Of a DNA stretch of 64,000 nt, positions 36,469 through 47,585 are shown piece by piece; positions within the stretch are counted from its first letter, which is position 1, and the number at the start of each line of letters is the position of its first letter. A program made the translations under genes and the position numbers. The notes below the pieces were generated by a model that had not been told where the DNA came from, did no database searches, and saw only the letters and a list, made by a program, of their open reading frames with translations. Source of the stretch: Mytilus galloprovincialis (Eukaryota; Mollusca; Bivalvia; Mytilida; Mytilidae). The stretch lies in NCBI RefSeq assembly GCF_965363235.1, contig NC_134846.1, forward strand, positions 1,741,001 to 1,805,000. The letters are read 5' to 3'.

Positions 36469-39400
36469 CTGTGAAGTAAAAAAAAAAAATGAATTACCAA
36501 GCTTGTCCATGTTTTGTTTTTTTTTCATTACTAATACCTGCATACAATGTAAAATATTTTATATTTTGAAATTTTCGGTGCAGAAAACATGTTAAATACT
36601 GTTTTGCATGACAGTCAGGGGTACTACTTGTACAAGTTATTTTTAATTACTTGAAGAAGTAATATAAATATACTTATATAAGTAAATTTGTAGGATACTT
36701 ATACAAGTGAATTTTATTTACTTGTATAGGTAAAAAAATATTGACTGAGTTATGTCCCTTAGACATTCAGATTTTTTTACTTCATCCTATCTTCTTTTAT
36801 TGAATTCTTAGGATTTCTTTGCTCTAATAGAATTTTAAATTATTTGCCCTTTGCTTATATACTTAATATCTTTGGGCAATATGTTTCTTTGTTGAATTAA
36901 CGAGATGAAACATTGAACTCTAATAAAAAAAATTGAGCAAACCTGGGAAAAATCATTAAAGGCATGAATTTACATCTTAAAAATTGAGGACTTTTGTGGG
37001 ATTGTTAGAAAAATTTACTTATACAGGTAAATTTTTGAAAAAAAATAAGGGGAGATTATTCAAACATTATTTATTTACTTATACATGTTATATGTGTATA
37101 TTCTTTTTTACTTCTTCAAGTAAATAAAAATTACTTTACAAGTAGTACCCCTGACTGCATGATAGGATCACAAAATGATCATGGTGTCTGGTTGTCTTTT
37201 TACAGGTTTAAGTGTTATATATAGTGTTATATGGTTTTTTATTCTATTGCATCCTCCAGTCCATATTTGGGAGATTCAAAGCTTGTCATATGTCATGCTC
37301 ATTGATGTAGATTTAATGGTATCATATCTCATCCATCTGGATTCAGCTGCATATTTATATATCTGCAAATTAAAGCTAAAGGACATCTCATTTTAACAAG
37401 ATCTTTACTGACAGAGGGGAAAGTTTGATGATGACAATATGTCTCTATCCAAGTGAGCAACCCTAATGATTTCAGATGATTGAAATGCGGAATACACAAA
37501 CACATGTTACATAGTACATTTTGTTGTATTTTTCATACAAAGAATGAGCCATAGACATTATAGACCTGCTAGTGCTAGTTATAGGTTTCATAACGAGTGA
37601 GAATTAGATATCGATTGATATCAACTCGAGTTATTTAATTTCAATAATAATAAACGAGCCTATGTCAAGCGATATCTAATTCTCACAAGTTGTTAAACCT
37701 ATTTCTCTTATGGCAAAAAGTTGTATGTGCGTGGCCTATTTGTTGCGAGTTGTGTTGCTACGGCCGTTTTTCTTTGCAACCCATACTTGTTTACTTATGA
37801 CAGATATTTATAATTTTTTAAAGTAAAATTTACCAAAATTGTCTAGGGATCATCAAATTAACGTAATTTTGATATCACTTTTTCATATCACACTCCGTAC
37901 AGTGTGATACATAAAATATATATTCACGTGGGAGTTGGATAACAGGCCCCAACCATAAGAGAAAATATTTCACAATATTGTTGTTTCATGCCATTTTTTT
38001 TATTATTAATAATAAGGCTGGGAAAGACGACAGGTTTGTAGCATGTCCTATTTTCATGTAAATATTAACGTGATTAATGCTCAGTATTGGCAATTTAATT
38101 TGGAGAGCATGTCACAAAAGTGGATATTAGAAGCAGTGAATAACAGATAACAAGCTTTGGTTTGATTTAATAATTGTCTGTGAGAGTTTAGTGATACATT
38201 AAAGTATAACATGATAAATATACACATACTCATAAATTCTTCTAGAAATGATTAATTTCAATCTAAATGTGGTCATTATGCCCCACCTACGATAGTAGAG
38301 GGGCATTATGTTTTCTGGTCTGTGGCTCCGTTCGTCCGTCTGTCCATCCGTCTGTGCTTCCGTTCGTCCGTCTGTTCAGGTTAAAGTTTTTGGTCAAGGT
38401 AGTTTTCGATGAAGCTGAAGTCCAATCAACTTGAAACTTAGTACACTTGTTGCTTATGATATGATCTTTTTAATTTTAAAGCCAAATTAGACTTTTGACC
38501 CCAATTTCATGGTCCACTGAACATAGAAAATGAAAGTGGGAGTTTCAGGTTAAAGTTTTTGGTCAAGGTAGTTTTTGATGAAGCTGAAGTCTAATCAACT
38601 TGAAACTTAGTACACTTGTTGCTTATGATATGATCTTTTTAATTTTAAGCCAAATTAGACTTTTGACCCCAATTTCACCATCCACTGAACATAGAAAATG
38701 AAAGTGGGAGTTTCAGGTTAAAGTTTTTGGTCAAGGTAGTTAGTCCAATCAACTTGAAACTTAGTACACTTGTTGCTTATGATATGATCTTTCTAATTTT
38801 AAAGCCAAATTAGACTTTTGACCCCAAATTAGACTTTTGACCCCAATTTCACGGTCCACTGAACATAGAAAATGAAAGTGGGAGTTTCAGGTTAAAGTTT
38901 TTGGTCAAGGTAGTTTTTGATAAAATTGAAGTCCAATCAACTTGAAACTTAGTACATATGTTCCCTATAGTATAATCTTTCTAATTTTAATGCCAAATTA
39001 GATTATTACCCAATTTCATGGTCCATGGAACATGGTAAAGGATAGTGCGAGTGGGGCATCCGTGTACTTTGGACACATTCTTGTTACTGTATCATCTAAG
39101 AGTCAAAGTGCTTTTAAGCACTGAAGGGTAAAGATTTCTTTAATATATATCAGTAAAGTAAAATTAAATATTGTATTGTATAAAACATTGGTTGAAATTG
39201 ATTCAACTACAATTCTGGACAATGAAAGATAACTCCAACTATTAAAGATGATTTTATACAATGGCATCATTGATATCTTTAGAACAGACATAAGATTACA
39301 GCACTTAGTAAAATTAATACATTTTTCTTGTCTAGTACATTGTATAACATCATTTTGTAATCTGAATATCTAAGCAAATATTTTATTGATATTTTTTTTA

Positions 39401-42400
39401 GAAATGTTCACGGACAAAATGATGGATAGGATGTGTAGAATGATATGATCAATGTGCTATATTTTGTGAATCTCAATAGTAGTGATAAACCTTGAAAGAT
39501 TTAGATATCAGGTCAATGCAATAGGGCTTCAATTGCATTACATGTAATCTTCATCCAAAAATCCAAGAACATGCTGACAAATCAATATAAATTCAATTAG
39601 GTTCAATTTCATTGCAAGTAGGACATGTACATGTATAGATACCACTTAACATGTTTAACATTATTATTTAATCTACCATTTACACAGTTATTCCTGTGTC
39701 ACAACTCATACAAAAGAAACAAAACCCCAAAATTATTATGTATTAAAAAATATAAGCCTTCAATAAAAAGTTCCAAAAACCTATCACATCATGCTTCTGC
39801 TTTTTTTTGCTGCAAACATGTTAAGGCCATAAAAAAGAATAGGTTTGTTTGCCCAAACGCTAAATACCCAGAAAAAAGCTGCCTACTCAAATTCTTTTAT
39901 TGTCCTGATTTGAAGAAGTTTTTTTTAATCAGATAGGCATGAAGACTAATAAACACCCGATACTTCAAATTTCTCTTTTTGAAAAAAAAAAAAGAAAATG
40001 CCTACCTACCTACAAACTGTCTCAACTTTTGGGTAGGGTTTGGGCAAACCAAAATATTTTTAATTGTGGCCTAAAGAAATCTTCAACACGTTCAATGTCA
40101 TAGCCAGGTTGATGCTTTGGACATTTCTAGTCTAATATTTCAGTCATTCTCAGTGAAGATATTCTATTCAATGAATTACAGTTAAACATCATAAAGTTTT
40201 AAACATAATCCTGATTAGTCAGTCCAAGGTTATATTTGTAGAATTGAAAAAAAAAAAATTTTCTATCATGTCTATAAACATGATAAACAAAATTCCTTAA
40301 AATCAGTACAATTTTCTGTGACATTACCATAAACTTTATATGCATTATTACTTTACAAAATGTGTTATCCTTGATTTGTAACACTTTGAATTGACTGTTT
40401 TAATCTTATTTGCTGATCTAGATCTAGTTATTTGGTCAATATTGACATTTAAACATGTTAAATGGGCTACCAAATGTCTATTTTCTATACATTTCAGAAA
40501 ATGTTGATTGCATTTATCATTTGCCATGTTTGCTGCTGTTAATGTGGTACCTAACACTACAGGGAGATAACTCTGTAAAATCAGCAAAACGTTTTAATTA
40601 CGTTGTGTGGTTACGGTAATATTAAGCTTCTCAATGATCAAAATAAAGTGTTTGTCAAACTGCTATACAACCAGTGTAACTTTTCTGAATAAACTGTTGG
40701 TTCAAAGTTTTTGAAATTTTTATATTTTTGTCAAAAGGTCAAAGTTAATACTTTGTCCAAATTTTAAGAAAATTGAACGAGCCAAATTAATTTTAGTTCA
40801 GGAGTTGGGTACCACCTTAAGATTATTGTGATTTTAGGAAAAGCTGAAGTTGCTTAACTCTGGGACTATTACACCAGAGACATATATACACATGTGTATA
40901 TATATGTCTCTGCATACACTAAGAGGTTCCTGACTGGGTGACTGGTATATACATATATAGTGTATATGCAGCGAGGTTGATATATTTGAGTGGTGCCATG
41001 AGCTGCATACAAATAATGTATCAAAATTTAACAATACAACCAGGACACCTACAATACAACCAGGACACCTACAATACAACCAGGACAACTACAATACAAC
41101 CAGGACACCTACAATACACCCAGGACACCTACAATACACCCAGGACACCTACAATACAACCAGGACACCTACAATACAACCAGGACACCTACAATACAAC
41201 CAGGACAGACACCTACAATACAACCAGGACACCTACAATACAACTAGGACAACTACAATACAACCAGGACACCTACAATACAACTAGGACAACTACAATA
41301 CAACTAGGACAACTACAATACAACCAGGACACCTACAATACAACTAGGACACCTACAATAGAACCAGGACACTCACAATACAACCAGGACACCTACAATA
41401 CAACCAGGACACCTACAATTTTTTATTTTTGCAAAGCTATATATCCTGTCACAATTTTCTCAATGACCAAAAACGCTGCAACAATTTCTAAACTTACATT
41501 AACCATGTTAACAGTATATAATTATTCATGAATGACATGCAAGTGAAAAACAATTTAAATATAATTTACCTTCGAATATGTCTGTATCATCTAGGCAACA
41601 CACAACCATTTCACATGCATCTGTGCTATTTAATCTGTCAAAAAAAGAAATTTACATATAACATGTATAATATCATCATAATCATAAAAGAAAAAAAGCA
41701 TGATTAATAAATATTTTTATAAATATCATTTAATAAATGTTCAAAATACCATTGATTAATTATAACCTCATTATACATTTGTACATGTTATATAGACCTA
41801 AACCATGAACAAGTCTAAATCAACAAAAATCTTAATGATTTTGGGCCAAGCACTAAAAAGTTCAGAAGTTTAAAGCATTTACAAATGTACATGACAATGT
41901 TTAAAATGTTTTCCACATACTCTTTTATCAATAAACTAGAGGCTCTCAAGAGCCTGTATCGCTCACCTGACTCAATTTTTTTTTTTGAAATCATATAAAA
42001 AAAGATAAAATTTGGCTACAAAGTAACAACACTTGGCCAGCACCTCATAAAGGAAAGGATCATTCATGCTGTTTGGTTTCATTCAATTCAGTGGTTCTCT
42101 AGAAGAAAACTTTTGAATGCATTTCCCATAGGGTCCTGTGTTAAACTAAGTCCCCCACTGGCGGCCATCTTGGATAATGGATCGGCTACAAAGTAACAAC
42201 ACTTGGTCAGCACCTCATAAGGAACATTCATGCTATGTTTAATTTCATTCCACATGTTCCATTCAGTGGTTTTCTAAAAGAAGTCATTTGTATGCATTTC
42301 CCGTAGGGTCCTATGTTAAACTAAGTCCCCTGCTGGCAGCCATCTTGGATGATGGATCAGCTACAAAGTAACAACACTTGGTTAGCACCTCATAAGGAAC

Positions 42401-45400
42401 ATTCATGCTATGTTTGGTTTCATTCCATTCAGTTGTTCTCTAAAAGAAGTCATTTGTATGCATTTACCATAGGGTCCTATGTTTAACTAAGTCCCCCGCT
42501 GGCGGCCATCTTGGATGATGGATCGGCTATAAGGTAACAACACTTGGTCAGCACTTCATAAGGAACATTCATGTCATGTTTGGTTTCATTCCATTCAGTG
42601 GTTCTCTAGATGAAGTTCATAATGTAAATTGTTAATGACGACGGACGCCAAGTGATGAGAAAAGCTCACTTGGCCCTATGGGCCAGGTGAGTTAAAAAAA
42701 AAAGGGATCCCGCTAACATTTTTAACCCCGCCACATTCTGTATGTATGTGCCTGTCCCAAGTCAGGAGCCTATAATTCAGTGGTTGTCGTTTGTTTATGT
42801 GTTACTTTGTTTTTCGTTCATTTTTTGTAAAATTAAATAAATTACATGAATTAGCGCTATAGGCCGTTAGTTTTCTTGTTTGAATTGTTTACATTGTCAT
42901 TCCGGGTCCATTTGTAGCTGACTATGTGGTATGGGCTTTGCTCATTATTGAAGGCCATACAGTGACCTGTAGTTGTTTATTTCTGTGTCATTTTGGTCTC
43001 TTGTGGAGAGTTGTCTCATTGGCAATCATACCACATCTTCTTTTTATATATCATATATGTAATAGACCATTTTGTGTAAGCTTTAGTACACGTAGTATGT
43101 CAGTTAGTGGTACTACTTGTCCAAGTTATCTTATTTACTTGAAGCAGTAAATATCAAAATACTTATATCAGTAAAATTGTAAGATACTTATACACATGAT
43201 ACAAGTTATATACTTGTAATTTTAGGTAGATTAAAGCAATGGCTTAGTTATCGTGGTTATGTCCCTTAGACAATCCAATTTTTTTTACTTTTACAAGTAA
43301 AAGGTCATACTATCTTCTTTTCTTGAATTTCTCAGCACTTCTTTGTTTTAACAGAATTTTTGATTGTCTCTACTAATCATTGAAATGTAATTGCATTGAC
43401 ACTGAAAATCCCATTTGTCAGTTACCTTCAAAACTCTTCTTATAACTAACCTGAACCTAACAGCTGAACACTGGGGTCCTACTTTCTTTTCAAAGTCTTT
43501 CACTGTTCCATAAGAGGCGATAAGATCTTGTAAAACAGAAATATCACAATCTACTGGGAGACCATCTAGCTGAATAACTGAATCACCATCTAATTTCCAC
43601 GACACAGCCGCAGGAATTGATGTTCCATGTCCATTTTGTTGACAAGCATTAGAATTCATTTGACTTAAATTATTCTTTTGGCACTTGTGGCTTGCTTGTT
43701 TATTCCGATCCGTGTCATCATGGTCATTAACATGTTTATTATTACCTGGATAACTACTATGAAAATCTTTTGCTCTCGCTGCATCTCTTTTCTTCTTTCT
43801 ATTTTTCCGACTTATTTTTTTAAAGCTTTCACTAGTTTCACTTTCATCTTTATCAGAGGTAGCCGAAGTTCTTTGATTGTCACTCTCAGTTTTTGATACT
43901 GACAACGTGGAATGATCAATGTCGGGACTAGATGAGGAATGGTCAGTTTGAGGACTAGAAGAGGAATGGTCAATATGGGGACTAGATAAGGAATGAGTAT
44001 TGCCACTGATGACAACATTAGACACATTTCCCTGAGCTTCAACACTACCATCACCTGGTAATGTGAGATCAAAATTGGCACGAGGTAGAACATCACATCC
44101 TTTAACCTTGCTACTCATTGGCAAGGTTGATTTATCACATGGTAAAAGTGATTCGGTAGAAACCGACACATCTGTATCATCAGAATCTGTCCAAGTTTCT
44201 TCATTTTTACTGTTAGAATCGTAAACATCATCACCAGAATACCAAATTCCACCTTGTGCTTTACCCTCTGCAGGTGGAACTGGATCTTTTGCACTTTGAG
44301 AAAATCTTTGTTTAGATGCCTCAGATACTGAAATGTTTTCAAAATCCTCTAAACTCAAGTTGTCAAGTTCTGCTTCAAGTTTGTTGAAATATTCATCAGT
44401 TTTCTGTTTTAAATCTGAGTTAATTTCAATACTTTGTTCATTTTCCAGATAATCTCCTTTTATTTCATTATTTTCCTTGTATGAATTATCTCCCATTTCT
44501 AAATTGTCATCTTTGAATGATACATCTTCAAACTGATCCTCTTCAGTAAATTCGTCTTCCCAAGAGTCCATTAGAAACTTTGCCATATCTTTGAAATTTG
44601 TTCCATTTTTTGTATCATCAGTTTTTCTAATTTCTTCAAGAGTTTGTTGTTCATTTTCAGATTTTGCAGACAAATGTGGAAAATCTGATGTCAGAATTAG
44701 CGGTTTTGACTTTGGTTTCCGTAATTTATTTTTCCAGCTAGGACTTCTATGTGATAAGCCAACATGGTATATTCTTTCATCTGCACTACTTTCAGACTGA
44801 AAATTAAAAAAAATAAAGACATTTAACTTTCATGTTGAATTATTGCTAGAAAAAATCTGATGATTTTAAAATCAAATAGGCATAATTATTAAGTAATATT
44901 CGTGGAGGGTTGTCTCATTAGCAATCAAATTTTTTTTTACAGTCAAATTGCTCTAGATCGAGAACCTGCAAAAACACGGGATTACTTATACAATGTAATA
45001 AATTTTCAAAAGATTTACAAAGACTTAACAGTAATATTCATAGTTTTCCTGCCATGTCATGAAAATTATCAACAGGGTTTTTCAGATATACAGTTCATAT
45101 TTCTTAATAATTATTTACCACTTCCACTTAGTTATTCATATTTTGATAATCAATGTGTTGATAGCTTTTCTTAGTTCCAATTAATGCATATATCTATATA
45201 GATACCATTAAATGAGAAGACCTCATTTTATGTGTCACTTCTCTTCCTTCCACAATAAATTGATAATTATAACTCTGTGTCCTATAGGTACCATGCATAG
45301 TCACATTTGTCATCCTTGCTTATGATTAATCAATTTGGGTTATGTTGGAAGAAAAACGAAAATAATGACGTCCGGATATTGTTTCCGTCATTGGACAGAC

Positions 45401-47561
45401 TTTTAAGTCATAGACAAGACTTCCGTTTAGGGCTGTTTTAAATTTTTATAGTACTTGGGTACAGGACAATTATTTTCTGAATTCTTTGATCATACTTATA
45501 CTATGAACAAAGTGTACTTACTATTTACAATCAATCAAAAAAGTGTGACAAGATGAATATTACAATTGGATTATCTCCCCTTGAATACATAAATAATGAC
45601 TATGAAATCGACTATATACCTGATATATACAGTAAAAAAGTTGTGATAAAATTGAAAGAAAAATAAAGTTAACTTTAAATGTGATTATGGTTGATTCACT
45701 CTGAAATATCTCTCTTCCTAAGTAATATATGACAGTGTGTTTCTTTAAAACATTTGCTTTCAGTTTTTGTCATAAACGATTTTTCTTTAGTGAATTCCAG
45801 TATATAGACAACTTTTTTCTTTAAACATGTGTTGAGAGCATTGATAAATTCATTGTTTGTTATTTTAAAGAAACCTTCTTTTTTTTTTTAAATATGTGCA
45901 TTAAAATTGAAATATTTTCAACAGTCCAGTTTACATCAAATGATTTGATTCTCTGCAAAAGAAATTTGCTACTGAATGAGAACTGGATTTAAATTGCTTT
46001 CAGCATGTTCAGTACGATAATCATTGATCCATTCTTTGCACAAAAAATCTAATATTCATTTTCTATTGACTGGTTGTCTGCCAGTCGTAAATAATATCTG
46101 AATACAATAATGTACGCCAATTTCAAATCTTTATAAAAAAGATGTGGTATGATTGTCGATGAGACAACTTTTTACAAAAAAACAAATGAAACAGAACTTT
46201 ACAACTATAAGTCACTGTACAGCTTCAACAATGATCAAAGCCCAGACCGCAAAGTCAGCTTTAGAATGTTTGTAACAAAGCGATAAAAACTGTATAAATT
46301 TTGATTAATCATGTTAATCTTGACATGCATATATGGATATTAAAGACTGCTCTTTACACACTCAAGCATGAAGAGACCCTCGGCTCCTCAAGTTAAAAAT
46401 AGTTTGATCAATGATAAAGACACAGCACTACATGATATTTGAATCTGAGGATGAACTTTAATTTAATTAATACAATGTACTAGTAGCCACTGTATACATG
46501 CATGACATGGTATATGCACTATTACAAGCTGTTAATTTCTGTGTCACTTGGTCTCTTGTGGAGAGTTCTCTCCTTGGCATGTTGGCAATCATACCACATC
46601 TTATTTTTTATAATCAATTGCATAATTTTTTTTTACAACACAAAGAAGTACCAACCAACCTTTGTGCTGTGATGATTTTCTTTTCATAAGGATAACCTTT
46701 TATTGAATAACTAATGTGAAATAGTAAAGCATTGCACATTTTGTTTCATACTTACTGCCGAATCTACCTTCCTCCCTACAGGAGGAAGATTCTGTGATAC
46801 AATCTCTCTACATTTAGCTCTTCCTCTTCCTAACGTTCTCTTCTTTATTTCACTTTCTGCCACTCCCAAATGCCTTTGGAAGTCAACCTTATAAATATAA
46901 ATCATCAAAAATTATATAACTTGTTTGTAGAGTAAATATAAATAAGAACATGATAGATGTAAACAAACTGATGTTTATTGATACTTTTTTTCATAGTTCA
47001 CCTTTTCTAGCACACATTTTGTGTACGTAGACTTTATTACTTATGTTATTTGTTTGAATTCATTAATTTAAGAAGGGGTGATCCTAATTCGAAAAAAAAT
47101 TCCCACAATTTCAATCAAAGTGATTTTGTTCAAAAATCAATAATGTGAACTGTATAGTTCATTAATATATTGGTTAAAGTTGTTTCATGTCTGTCATACT
47201 TGTTTTAGGTGAAATGTTGTGTTCTTAATTAGCCCTTTTGTTTTCTCAATTGAGTCTTTTTATATTTTTTATGTCTGGCTAAGAAATCTAATTAAATAAA
47301 TATTAATTGTTTAACACTTCAATGCACATGTATACATATTTGTTGTCTTAAATGTATCATTCACATATTACTTGCAATTTAATAATGTACCTTCTTTTTA
47401 TGAATGACTTTATAACTTGGAAGTCTTGGCATCATAACAGACTGACGTAACCGTCCTCTCGCACAGGAGGTACAAATAATTTCTTCTTCACTGTCAGAAC
47501 TGCCATACATAACATCAAACAAATAAAAGTCATCCATGTCTGGAGAAATGAATGGTTCCAT
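35888..47561 (-). CDS. Unrecognised 764-residue protein with an RRM-like and a BTB-like segment (gene span, 5 exons)
   Basis: Joining, on the minus strand, 47561-47391, 46887-46756, 44796-43451, 41634-41570 and 36468-35888 gives 2295 coding bases with no stop and all GT-AG introns. In order: a short N-terminus with CTSC; a Ser/Asp/Glu-rich acidic region (about 180-257); a small SSPxxDHSS repeat (371-397); a basic patch KKISRKNRKKKR (about 427-438), a possible nuclear signal; a segment from 507 resembling an RRM, with VIQLDGLP in the RNP2 place and CSAVRFR in the RNP1 place but without the usual aromatics; and a C-terminal part (about 585-690) whose pattern of hydrophobics (FTGLF...VDL...FQHLRHRI...IVDVAAYLGI) resembles a BTB fold. 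It ends in a Cys cluster, CQCPSCEVE. A nuclear RNA-linked or scaffold role is only an inference; I know no named protein with this order. Confidence 0.75.
36612..37157. mobile_element. CAGTCAGGGG-ended MITE, copy 1
   Basis: The ends CAGTCAGGGGTACTACTTGT and its inverse are flanked by an exact 5-bp duplication, CATGA (36607-36611 and 37158-37162). The subterminal DNA is built of acttatacaagtaaa-like palindromic steps on both sides. No coding capacity. It lies in intron 4 of the minus-strand gene. Shares its terminus and target-site length with 51542-52305. Confidence 0.85.
37583..37705. repeat. Foldback sequence
   Basis: Left arm ataggtttcataacgagtga, gaattagatatcg; right arm cgatatctaattctcac, then a diverged match ending aacctat. 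A loop of about 50 bases lies between. Probably a small MITE. The same ccataagagaaa word also appears inverted at 37708 and 37955. Confidence 0.65.
38276..39086 (-). mobile_element. HL-3 dispersed element, long copy
   Basis: Read on the minus strand: start aacaagaatgtgtccaaagt, then cggatgccccactcgcac. Four tandem modules of about 170 bases follow (module starts near 38378, 38548, 38717 and 38891 on the plus strand). Then come a gacggacgaacggag-type linker and the stem-loop with arms atgcccct and gtggggcat. The outer arm is exactly complementary to ATGCCCCAC near the element start. It lies in intron 4 of the minus-strand gene. Confidence 0.8.
39087..41029. other. Intron 4 sequence without recognised features
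   Basis: Part of the intron between exons 4 and 5 of the minus-strand gene. It holds some low-complexity A and T runs and a short tatatacacatgtgtatata palindrome near 40884. No exon is supported. Confidence 0.35.
41030..41419 (+). repeat. 20-bp minisatellite, about 19 copies
   Basis: Monomer acaatacaaccaggacacct with variants (aactagg, ggacaact, cacccagg) and one 4-base insertion (gacagacacc). No plus-strand frame of the monomer contains a stop, so the array and its flank are open for 197 codons with a 20-residue repeating peptide. It lies antisense in intron 4 of the minus-strand gene, 151 bases from exon 4. Confidence 0.95.
41570..41634 (-). CDS. RRM/BTB-like gene, exon 4
   Basis: A 65-base exon with acceptor ttctttttttgacag and donor GAAG|GTAAAT (minus strand). 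It completes an Arg codon from exon 3, then encodes LNSTDACEMVVCCLDDTDIFE, the second half of the RRM-like segment (alpha 2 region). It is far too short to be seen as an open frame; it was found by matching phases between neighbours. Confidence 0.75.
41936..42703 (+). mobile_element. HL-2 dispersed element, copy 2
   Basis: The best preserved copy. The 5' end has a perfect AGGCTCT/AGAGCCT palindrome then CTCACCTG (41962-41969). Modules of about 165 bases follow, then a gacgacggacgcc linker and a stem-loop CTCACTTGGCCC-tat-GGGCCAGGTGAG (42665-42691), then gttaaaaaaa. The outer arm CAGGTGAG is exactly complementary to CTCACCTG at the start. It lies in intron 3 of the minus-strand gene. Confidence 0.85.
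42707..43052 (-). repeat. Abundant repeat M, reverse copy
   Basis: Runs, reversed, from the end (gctaacatttttaaccccgc, tcccaagtcaggagcct) to the start (gagagttgtctcattggcaa, tcataccacatctt). Nearly full length. Confidence 0.8.
43095..43320. repeat. Diverged CAGTCAGGGG-family fragment
   Basis: Begins gtcagttagtggtactactt, gtccaagttat, close to the end of the 36612 element, followed by acttatatcagtaaaat-type steps. The right end is missing. Confidence 0.5.
43451..44796 (-). CDS. RRM/BTB-like gene, exon 3 (large central exon)
   Basis: 1346 bases, acceptor ttttaattttcag and donor TTCAG|GTTAGT on the minus strand. Another possible donor lies 19 bases downstream (AAG|GTAACT), but only the chosen one keeps frame with exon 4. 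It encodes the acidic region, the SSPxxDHSS repeats, the basic patch and the first half of the RRM-like segment. It starts in frame with Ser-Glu-Ser-Ser. Confidence 0.85.
46141..46262 (+). repeat. Abundant repeat M, truncated
   Basis: Reads gatgtggtatgattgtcgat, gagacaactttttac, cagcttcaacaatgatcaaa, gcccagaccgcaaagtcagc: the first third of M. Confidence 0.75.
46500..46606 (-). repeat. Abundant repeat M, truncated, reverse
   Basis: Reads gacatggtatatgcactatt, tctgtgtcacttggtctctt, gtggagagttctctcctt, aatcataccacatctta: the reverse of the M start with an internal deletion. Confidence 0.7.
46756..46887 (-). CDS. RRM/BTB-like gene, exon 2
   Basis: 132 bases, in frame at both ends. Acceptor tttatatttataag and donor GGCA|GTAAGT on the minus strand. 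It encodes a basic 44-residue stretch (VDFQRHLGVAESEIKKRTLG...). The acceptor tract is weaker than its neighbours', so alternative splicing here is possible without a frame change. Confidence 0.75.
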
Positions 47562-47585
47562 TCTTTTTTATATCTTTCTACAAGT
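47391..47585 (-). CDS. RRM/BTB-like gene, exon 1 of the coding part
   Basis: The coding part runs 47561-47391 (57 residues, MEPFISPDMDDFYLFDVMYG...). The donor is AAGAAG|GTACAT. The 24 bases before the ATG end at a plausible acceptor (tttattttcag), so at least one non-coding exon lies further upstream; I could not place it. The N-terminus is acidic with a CTSC pair. Confidence 0.75.

Larger units (their letters stand above)
44797..46755. other. Intron 2 of the minus-strand gene
   Basis: AT-rich intron with two truncated M copies (46141-46262 and 46500-46606). Otherwise nothing recognised. Confidence 0.4.

Noticed and set aside
43812..44342. Other minus-strand open frames of 75-94 codons
   Set aside because: Alternative-frame shadows of the large exon 3 of the RRM/BTB-like gene.
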